A stretch of 59,755 nucleotides of DNA from JAGMXM01 sp964458325 (GTDB lineage: Bacteria > Verrucomicrobiota > Verrucomicrobiia > Limisphaerales > UBA1319). The translations under genes and the position numbers were made by a program. Under the pieces are notes generated by a model. The model did no database searches and was not told the origin of the DNA. It saw only the letters and a program-made list of their open reading frames with translations. Below, piece by piece: positions 50,875-59,755 of this stretch (the first letter of the stretch is position 1; each line of letters begins with the position of its first letter). The DNA lies in assembly GCA_964458325.1 (NCBI GenBank), contig CAYWIM010000014.1, positions 1 to 59,755 of the forward strand, given 5' to 3'.

Positions 50875-52878
50875 ATGAAAAACCAAATCCTCATCGCCGC
50901 CATCGCCCTGATGATCGGCTCATTCGACAACACGGGCGCCATCGCAACCGCCGCCGCGGCGGAGACGGTGCCGCTGACCGCCCTCGATCTCAAGCTGATG
51001 CATCAAGGATGGGGCCAGCCCCAGATCGACCGATCCATCCGCGAGCAGCCCATGGCCATCGCCGGCAGGAAATTCGAGCATGGCGTCGGCACCCATGCCC
51101 GAAGCGTCCTATGGATTCAGCTCGATGGCGGCTCGGAACGCTTCCGCGCCCACGTCGGCGTCGATGACGCCGCCGGCGGGCCGGGCTCGGTCGTCTTCCG
51201 CGTTTTGGGCGACGGCCGAACCCTCTACGAATCCGGCCTGATGAAGACCAACCAAGCCGCCCGCGAGATCGACGTCGACCTGCGCGGCGTCCAATCGCTC
51301 CTGCTCCAGGTCGACGACGGTGGCGACGGCGTCTCCTATGACCACGCCAACTGGGCCGAGGCGCGCTTCGAGGTGGCCGGCGCCCGGCCTCGATCGATCG
51401 AGGCGCCGCGTGAAACCCCCTACCTGCTCACCCCAGCGCCCGCACCCGCCCCCCGCATCAACGGGCCCACGGTCTACGGCTGCCGCCCCGGCAACCCGTT
51501 CATGTACCGGATCCCCACCACCGGCGAGCGGCCGATGACATTCTCCGCCGTGGGCCTGCCCGACACGCTGCGCCTCGATCCCCAATCCGGCGTCGTGACC
51601 GGCACGGCGCCTGCCCGGGGCGATTACACCCTCACTTGGCAGGCCCAAAACCGGCACGGCAAAGCTTCCCTCAAGTTCCGCATTCGGAGCGGCGACACCC
51701 TCGCCCTCACGCCGCCCATGGGGTGGAACCACTGGTATGCCCATTACAACAACATCACCGACGCCATGGCGCGCCAGGCCGCCGATCTCATGGTCCGCCA
51801 CGGCCTGGCCGACGTCGGCTACCAATACGTCAGCCTCGACGATTGCTGGATGAACGCCGCCAAACACGCCGACCCCCTCCGCGTCGGCCCCGCCCGAGAC
51901 GCCGACGGCATCATCCTCCCCAACCGCCATTTCCCCGACATGCGGGCGTTGACGGATTACATCCATTCCCACGGGCTGAAGGCCGGTATCTACACATCGC
52001 CGGGCCCGACCACCTGCGCCGGATTCACCGGCAGCTACCAGCACGAGGCCCAGGACGCACGCACCTTCGCCGAATGGGGCTTCGATTTCCTCAAATACGA
52101 CTGGTGTTCCTACGGCCGATTGGTCAAAGGCCAGACCGGCCTCGAGGTCTTCCAGAAACCCTTCCGGCAGATGGGCGGCATCCTCCGCCAGCTCCCCCGC
52201 GACGTCGTGTTCAACCTCTGCCAATACGGCATGGGCAACGTCTGGGAATGGGGCGCCGAGGTTGGCGGCCACTGCTGGCGCACCGCCGGCGACCTCGGTT
52301 TCGAGCTGGATCGCGTCTTCGATGTGGCCCTCAAAAACGCCGAGCACCGCGCCTTCTCGAAGCCCGGCGCATGGAACGATCCCGATTACATCCAGATCGG
52401 CTACATCGGCGCCGCCCGCGTCGGCGGCGAGCCCCGCTACTGCCCCTTCACCCCCAGCGAGCAATACTCGTTCATGTCCCTCTGGTGCCTCATGGCCGCC
52501 CCTCTCTTCTACAGCGGCGACATGACCCGACTCGATGAGTTCACCCTCAACGTCCTCGCCAACCCCGAGGTCATCGCCGTCGACCAGGACCCCCTCGGCC
52601 AATGCGCGCGCGTCCTCCCGCTCGAGGACGCCAACTTCGCCATGGTCAAAGACCTCGAAGACGGCGCCCTGGCCGTCGGCCTCTTCAACCGCGGCGAGAT
52701 GCCCGCCACGCTCCACATCCCCTGGACTATGCTCGGCCGCACCGGCCCCCAGCACGTCCGCGACCTCTGGCGCCAAACCAACCTCGGCCTCATCGAGGAA
52801 GCCTTTGACGCCCGGATCCCCCGCCACGGCGTCGCCCTCATCCGCGTCGAGCAGCCCCGCCCCGCGCCTCCGCGCTGA
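50875..52878 (+). CDS. Secreted alpha-galactosidase, GH27 with NPCBM domain
   Basis: A 667-residue exported enzyme. Signal peptide, then NPCBM carbohydrate-binding domain (about 35-180, HGVGTHARSVLWIQLDGG), a putative-Ig domain (about 205-280, LRLDPQSGVVTGTAPARGDY) and a GH27 barrel: LALTPPMGWNHWYAHY, VSLDDCWM, LKAGIYTSPG, FLKYDWCSYG (nucleophile Asp), GAWNDPDYIQIG (acid/base Asp) and a C-terminal beta domain. It removes alpha-linked galactose or N-acetylgalactosamine from glycans. The start at 50875 is five bases downstream of a -10 box; an upstream ATG at 50833 is less likely. Confidence 0.9.
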   Translation: MKNQILIAAIALMIGSFDNTGAIATAAAAETVPLTALDLKLMHQGWGQPQIDRSIREQPMAIAGRKFEHGVGTHARSVLWIQLDGGSERFRAHVGVDDAAGGPGSVVFRVLGDGRTLYESGLMKTNQAAREIDVDLRGVQSLLLQVDDGGDGVSYDHANWAEARFEVAGARPRSIEAPRETPYLLTPAPAPAPRINGPTVYGCRPGNPFMYRIPTTGERPMTFSAVGLPDTLRLDPQSGVVTGTAPARGDYTLTWQAQNRHGKASLKFRIRSGDTLALTPPMGWNHWYAHYNNITDAMARQAADLMVRHGLADVGYQYVSLDDCWMNAAKHADPLRVGPARDADGIILPNRHFPDMRALTDYIHSHGLKAGIYTSPGPTTCAGFTGSYQHEAQDARTFAEWGFDFLKYDWCSYGRLVKGQTGLEVFQKPFRQMGGILRQLPRDVVFNLCQYGMGNVWEWGAEVGGHCWRTAGDLGFELDRVFDVALKNAEHRAFSKPGAWNDPDYIQIGYIGAARVGGEPRYCPFTPSEQYSFMSLWCLMAAPLFYSGDMTRLDEFTLNVLANPEVIAVDQDPLGQCARVLPLEDANFAMVKDLEDGALAVGLFNRGEMPATLHIPWTMLGRTGPQHVRDLWRQTNLGLIEEAFDARIPRHGVALIRVEQPRPAPPR

Positions 52879-52950
52879 GATCCTGCCGATCGCCTTGCGC
52901 CCGAACAGCCGTCCCTCGGCTCGTCCCTGCGCTTTGGAAGGGAATCCGAT

Positions 52951-52980
52951 TTGTCGGATCGCAAAATTGTGCTTCATTAT
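52951..52980 (+). promoter_or_regulatory. Candidate promoter of clpB
   Basis: TTGTCG, 18 bp, CATTAT (followed by AC, so TTATAC is also readable), then 24 bases to ATG 53005. No CIRCE-type inverted repeat is seen. Confidence 0.4.
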
Positions 52981-53004
52981 ACGGAGCGTGATTGGCACGA
53001 ACCT

Positions 53005-55638
<2,634 letters not shown>

Positions 55639-55853
55639 CAAACAGAGCTGCCGGGAGAAGCGCAGGGCATGGCACGACCATGGAGTGGAATGGACCCTAT
55701 TGCCCTCCATGCCGCCTTCCCTCTCATAAACCTCTTTACAGCGGCCTGTCGGGACCGAACAATCCGCCCATGCCTCAGCCGGGCCAACCTGCCAACCTGG
55801 GTGCGTTTGTTTGCCGCTGCCTGCGGGGATATGCCGGCACACCGGCGGCTTGC

Positions 55854-58800
55854 ATGGACCGCGAACGTCCCTTTCCGGTGGCAGGGACGAGCTGCTGGCT
55901 CATCCGCTCCCTGGCATGGCGCCCCGTCATCCTGGCGCTTTGGATCCTGTGCCTGGCCTATTCCCCGGCGTTGCAGGCAGCCGCCACACCCGCGCCCCCG
56001 GCCGCCTCGAGCTACGTGATCGATGCCTGGGGGACCGACGAAGGCCTCCCTCAAAACTCCGTCACCTCGATCGTTCAAACACGGGACGGCTATCTCTGGT
56101 GCGGCACGCTCAACGGATTGGTCCGGTTCGACGGCACCCGCTTTGTCGTTCTGGATGAAAGCAACGCTCCCGGCCTCAACAGCAGCCGCATCGTTCATCT
56201 GTTCGAGGATAGCCGGGGCGTCCTCTGGATCGGCACCGAGACCGCCGGGGTCGCCACCCTCGAGAACGGACGGATCACCAGCCTCGGCATCGGACGCGGC
56301 ACGTCCGAGCAGCGCCTCGTCGCCGCCGCCGAAGACGACCGTGGCTCGGTCTGGCTCTACACCGCCGACGGCCAATTGTGGCGGCATCGCAATGGCAAGC
56401 TTGACATCTTCGTGTTCGATCTGCGCCGCCCCAGCCCGACTCGGGCCCTCGTCGCCGAGCCTGGCGGGCTGGTCTGGATCGGCACCGACCGTCGCCTGGC
56501 TGCCGTCATGCCCGACGTGGCCGCCGGGTCGCTCGAGCTGCCTGTGGCGCTCGAGGCGCCCGTCGATCGGCTCGACTACCTTCTGGCCAGCTCGAAGGGC
56601 GGATACTGGCGCCTGGCCAACGGCCAGATCCAAAGGTGCGTCCGGCAGGAAGTGACCCTCGAGTGGGGATCGTATCCTTGGGGCTCAGCGCCCGTGGCGG
56701 CGGCTTGCGAGGATCGCGAGGGCAATCTCCTGGTAGGCACCTTGGGGATCGGCGTGTTCTGGTTCGATCCCCAAGGCCGCTTTGCCTGGCTCACGACCGG
56801 CCACGGCCTCACCCTCGACATCATCCTCTCCCTTCACGTCGACCGCGAAGGCACCCTCTGGATCGGCACCGACGGCGGCGGGCTGAACCGTGTCAAACGC
56901 CCCGTGTTCGAACGCCTCGACCGCGCTCGAGGTCTCCAGCCCAAAGTCATCCAATCCGTCTGCGAGGACGCCCAGGGCGGGCTCTGGATCGGCTCCAATG
57001 GCGGCGGCGCCGCCTGCTGGAAAGACGGCGCCCTTCTCTCCTACGGCGCCGCCCAGGGCCTGGCCAATTCGCACGTCTGGAGCGTCTACGCCGATCGCTC
57101 GAGCAACATCTGGGCTGGCACCCGAGGCGGCGGTTTGTTCCTCAAGCGCGGCGACCGGTTCGAGCCCGCCCCCGGCGCCCAGGCCATCCCCCCCGAAGTG
57201 TTCGCCATCCATGAGGATCGCCGCGGAACGCTCTGGCTCGGCACCCGAAACGGCCTCCTGCGCAAAGAGAACGAGTCCTGGAAATCCTTCACGACCCGGG
57301 ACGGCTTGTCCGCCGATGAGGTCCGCGCGATGACCGACTCCCCCGAAGGCGCCCTCTGGATCGGCACGTTCGGCGGCGGATTGAACCGGATCGAGAACGG
57401 CACGTTCACCGCATTCCACAAATCCGACGGCCTTCCCAGCGAGGACATCTCGTCCCTCTACCTCGATGTGGACGGCGTGCTCTGGATCGGCACGTTCGGC
57501 AGCGGGCTCGGCCGCTACCACCAGGGCCAATGGACCCGCTACACCGCCCGCGAAGGCCTGCCCGGCAACAGCATCGGCAGCATCGTCGAAGACGGCCAGG
57601 GCTGCCTCTGGATCGCTTCCACGGCCGGCATCCTCCGCGTTCGCAAGCAAGACCTCGACGACTTCGCCCGCGGATCCATCGGGTATGTCCCCGGCCGCGT
57701 GTATGGCAAGCCCGACGGCCTTCCCACCCGCGAGTGCACCCTCGGCTCCCAGCCTGGCGCCGCGCTCACCCGCTCCGGCCAGCTCTGGTTCCCCACCGTC
57801 CAGGGGCTCGCCTTCGTTCACCTCGACCGGCTTGATCCCAATCCCCACCCGCCCCCCGTCATCATCGAGTCGATCTTGATCGACGGCCAGATCCAGGGTG
57901 GCAGCCATCTCCTGGCCAGCCCGCCCGATACCATCGTCATCCCCGCCGGCCGCCACCGCATCGACATCCATTACTCCAGCCTCAACCTCCGCGCTCCCGA
58001 CCGCGCCCGGTTCCAGTACCGGCTCGATGGCTTCGAAACCGGCTGGACCGAAGCCGGCAGCAGCCGCACCGCCCACTATCCCCGGCTCCCGCCCGGCCAA
58101 TACCAGTTCATCGTCAAAGCCTGCAACGAAGATGGCATCTGGAACGAGACCGGCCGGGGCTTGGCGATCATTGTCCTCCCTCCCCTGTGGCGCAAGTGGT
58201 GGTTTCTGACCATTGCAACCGGCTCGCTCCTGGCCGCGATCGTCGGCATGGTCTATTATTTCTCGACCCAGAGGCTCCAGCGCCAGCTCCAGCGCCTCGA
58301 GCAGAAACAAGCGGTCGAAAAAGAACGCACCCGCATCGCCCAGGACATCCATGACCAGCTCGGCGCCAATCTCACCCAGGTCTCCCTCCTGAGCGACCTT
58401 ATCGAAAACGACAAGGAACAGCCTGCCGAGGTCGAAGCGCACGCGCGCCAGATCTCCCTGACCGCCCGCGAAACCACCCGCGTCCTCGACGAGATCGTCT
58501 GGGCCGTCAATCCATCCAATGACACCCTCGAGGGCCTGGTCAGCTACCTCTGCAAATACGCCCAGGAATATCTCTCCGTCGCCGGCCTCCGCTGCCGGCT
58601 CGATGTCCCCACCCAATTGCCCGCCTCGAGCCTCCCTCCCGAGCTCCGCCACAATGTGTTCCTCTCCTTCAAAGAAGCCATCACCAACGTCGTCCGTCAC
58701 GCCAATGCCTCCCTCGTCCAGATCCGCCTCCGCCTCGATCCCGGCCGGTTCGCGATGGAGATCGAGGACAACGGCCGCGGGCTCGCCGGCCTGGACCCAG

Positions 58801-58946
58801 CCGCAGCCCAAACCCGCAACGGCCTCCAGAACATGCGCCGGCGCATGACCGCCATCGGCGGCAGCTTCTCGATCGAGCCCGCCCCCCAGGGCGGCGCCCT
58901 CGTCCGCTTGTCCGCACCCCTCGGCCCCCCATCCAATCCAGCCTGA
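55854..58946 (+). CDS. Beta-propeller sensor histidine kinase (Reg_prop/Y_Y_Y/HisKA_3)
   Basis: A 1030-residue membrane sensor. After a signal-anchor segment, two seven-bladed propellers are built from Reg_prop repeats (LWIGT-type: GYLWCGTLNGLVRFDGT, GVLWIGTETAGVATL, GTLWIGTDGGGLNRV, ALWIGTFGGGLNRI), then a Y_Y_Y domain (RFQYRLDGFETGWTEAGSS), one transmembrane helix (about 780-800), the HisKA_3 dimerisation helix with catalytic His in IAQDIHDQLGANLTQVS, and HATPase_c (FKEAITNVVRHANAS, IEDNGRGLAG). It should autophosphorylate in response to an extracellular, perhaps carbohydrate, signal and pass phosphate to the adjacent regulator. ATG 55854 is preferred to an upstream TTG that would run from the clpB stop. 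Confidence 0.9.
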   Translation: MDRERPFPVAGTSCWLIRSLAWRPVILALWILCLAYSPALQAAATPAPPAASSYVIDAWGTDEGLPQNSVTSIVQTRDGYLWCGTLNGLVRFDGTRFVVLDESNAPGLNSSRIVHLFEDSRGVLWIGTETAGVATLENGRITSLGIGRGTSEQRLVAAAEDDRGSVWLYTADGQLWRHRNGKLDIFVFDLRRPSPTRALVAEPGGLVWIGTDRRLAAVMPDVAAGSLELPVALEAPVDRLDYLLASSKGGYWRLANGQIQRCVRQEVTLEWGSYPWGSAPVAAACEDREGNLLVGTLGIGVFWFDPQGRFAWLTTGHGLTLDIILSLHVDREGTLWIGTDGGGLNRVKRPVFERLDRARGLQPKVIQSVCEDAQGGLWIGSNGGGAACWKDGALLSYGAAQGLANSHVWSVYADRSSNIWAGTRGGGLFLKRGDRFEPAPGAQAIPPEVFAIHEDRRGTLWLGTRNGLLRKENESWKSFTTRDGLSADEVRAMTDSPEGALWIGTFGGGLNRIENGTFTAFHKSDGLPSEDISSLYLDVDGVLWIGTFGSGLGRYHQGQWTRYTAREGLPGNSIGSIVEDGQGCLWIASTAGILRVRKQDLDDFARGSIGYVPGRVYGKPDGLPTRECTLGSQPGAALTRSGQLWFPTVQGLAFVHLDRLDPNPHPPPVIIESILIDGQIQGGSHLLASPPDTIVIPAGRHRIDIHYSSLNLRAPDRARFQYRLDGFETGWTEAGSSRTAHYPRLPPGQYQFIVKACNEDGIWNETGRGLAIIVLPPLWRKWWFLTIATGSLLAAIVGMVYYFSTQRLQRQLQRLEQKQAVEKERTRIAQDIHDQLGANLTQVSLLSDLIENDKEQPAEVEAHARQISLTARETTRVLDEIVWAVNPSNDTLEGLVSYLCKYAQEYLSVAGLRCRLDVPTQLPASSLPPELRHNVFLSFKEAITNVVRHANASLVQIRLRLDPGRFAMEIEDNGRGLAGLDPAAAQTRNGLQNMRRRMTAIGGSFSIEPAPQGGALVRLSAPLGPPSNPA

Positions 58947-58949
58947 CCC

Positions 58950-59588
58950 ATGCCCATCCAAGTCTCCATCGTCGAAGACAGCGAGCAGGTCCGACACACC
59001 CTCTCCCGCATCCTGAACCAGGCCGAAGGCTTCCGCTGCCTCAGCCAGCACGCCAATGCCGAAGCCGCCCTCGCCGCCCTCCCCGCCGAAAAACCCGATA
59101 TCGTCCTCATGGATATCAACCTCCCCGGCATGAACGGTGTCGAGTGCGTCCGGCGCCTCAAACAAATCGCTCCCTCGATCCAGGTCCTCATGCTCACCGT
59201 CTACGAGGACACCGAGAACATCTTCAACGCCCTGGCCGCCGGCGCCACCGGCTACCTCCTCAAACGCACCTCGCGCGCCGAGCTCCTCGATGCCCTCCGC
59301 GAGGTCCACCAGGGCGGCTCCCCCATGACCGCCCAGATCGCTCGCAAGGTCGTCCAATCCTTCCAGCGCACCAACCCTGCCGCCCCACCCGCTGAAAACC
59401 TCTCCCCCCGCGAACAGGAAGTCCTCGATTGCCTCACCCGCGGCTTTCTCTACAAGGAAATCGCCGATAACCTCAGCGTCAGCTACGAGACCGTCCACAC
59501 CTACGTCCGGCGCATCTACGAAAAACTCCAGGTCCGCACCCGCACCGAAGCCGTCGCAAAGTTCCTCGGGCACAATCCGAAGCAGTAA
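58950..59588 (+). CDS. NarL/LuxR-family response regulator
   Basis: A 212-residue regulator starting three bases after the kinase stop, so co-translated. Receiver domain (1-120): SIVEDSEQVRHTL (acidic pair), VLMDINLPGMNG (phospho-acceptor Asp), LMLTVYED and GYLLKRTS. C-terminal HTH LuxR domain (about 145-210): LSPREQEVLDCLTRGFLYKE, SVSYETVHTYVRRIYEKLQV. It is the likely DNA-binding output of the propeller sensor kinase, controlling carbohydrate-related genes. Confidence 0.95.
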   Translation: MPIQVSIVEDSEQVRHTLSRILNQAEGFRCLSQHANAEAALAALPAEKPDIVLMDINLPGMNGVECVRRLKQIAPSIQVLMLTVYEDTENIFNALAAGATGYLLKRTSRAELLDALREVHQGGSPMTAQIARKVVQSFQRTNPAAPPAENLSPREQEVLDCLTRGFLYKEIADNLSVSYETVHTYVRRIYEKLQVRTRTEAVAKFLGHNPKQ

Positions 59589-59755
59589 AGGCCTTCCCCC
59601 CTTGTCCCCAGTACTGGTGACTGGCGGCTTTCCCATGATCCTGTATCTTGACGCCAGATTCGGTTGGTGCAGAAGTGCGGTTCCGTGTGTGAAGGGCGTC
59701 CGTCCGCAGCGCCGCACCGGTCGAAGGCAGAGATTGAGTGGCGGTCAGCTCATTG
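59589..59755. other. Window end, no gene seen
   Basis: The last 167 bases contain no complete reading frame with coding character. Its continuation is outside the window. Confidence 0.5.

Noticed and set aside
56080..57650. Regular repeats reminiscent of a CRISPR or minisatellite array
   Set aside because: The repetition is at protein level (Reg_prop blades of LWIGT type), with no constant-length DNA repeats and spacers.
56685..59717. 1010-codon open frame on the minus strand
   Set aside because: Antisense of the kinase and response-regulator genes; no family signature and no plausible start.
59589..59755. Possible mobile-element end after the response regulator
   Set aside because: No inverted repeat, transposase fragment or target duplication is visible in the remaining bases.

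Overview
The window is a GC-rich (roughly 65%) chromosomal segment from a free-living, Gram-negative, polysaccharide-degrading bacterium of the PVC group, most likely a Verrucomicrobiota of the Limisphaerales/Pedosphaera type. This rests on two prepilin-type proteins with a FTLIELLVVIAI-like head and a (L/E)DG/LDLH tail, a PEP-CTERM protein, a formylglycine-type sulfatase beside a SUMF1-domain protein, Tat-exported Gfo/Idh/MocA oxidoreductase, PL10 pectate lyase, GH2, GH27 and agarase-like hydrolases, and large secreted beta-helix proteins. Species cannot be read from the sequence, and no rRNA or tRNA gene was found.

Layout. 0.15-3.9 kb: membrane HExxH peptidase, SecD-head lipoprotein, O-methyltransferase, VapBC pair. 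4.3-8.8 kb: very large GH2 enzyme. 8.85-10.02 kb: a non-coding 550-bp block duplicated in direct orientation. 10.1-21.9 kb: sulfatase, prepilin-like protein, secreted beta-helix protein, SUMF1-domain protein, Gfo/Idh/MocA oxidoreductase, agarase-like hydrolase and pectate lyase, a carbohydrate-degradation neighbourhood. 22-26.4 kb: ParA, PQQ beta-propeller, another glycosidase. 26.7-29.6 kb: an unusual protein with five copies of a C-x2-C-G-x26-H-x3-H module joined to calcium-loop segments and a GYPSCC N-terminal domain. 29.6-35.7 kb: double-thioredoxin lipid-exported protein with an upstream relic of its own 3' end, PEP-CTERM protein, alginate-export-type porin, AGE epimerase, phospholipid-methyltransferase-like enzyme. 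35.75-38.6 kb: hisB, ECF sigma and anti-sigma factor, exported protein, ilvN. 38.6-48.7 kb: FAD oxidoreductase with adhesion-like domains, prepilin-like protein, LOG protein, TPR lipoprotein, dnaG, a decayed gamma-glutamyltransferase, KDPG aldolase. 49.2-59.6 kb: sodium/solute symporter, GH27 alpha-galactosidase, clpB, and a beta-propeller sensor kinase with its LuxR-type response regulator.

Functionally the window combines secreted polysaccharide breakdown (GH2, agarase-like GH, PL10, GH27, sulfatase), uptake (porin, SSS symporter) and sugar-acid/sugar isomer metabolism (KDPG aldolase, AGE epimerase, Gfo/Idh) with scattered housekeeping genes (dnaG, clpB, hisB, ilvN). Two observations stand out. 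First, at least a dozen genes show the same upstream geometry, a TTGACN-like box, 16-17 bp, a TANNNT-like box and then only 5-8 bases to the start codon, which predicts leaderless transcripts and settles several start sites. Second, the five-module Cys/His protein at 26.7-29.6 kb has invariant C-to-H spacing in all five copies and I do not recognise its architecture. Gene decay is also visible: a GGT gene with two internal deletions, a 3' relic of the redoxin gene, and a truncated glycosidase fragment.
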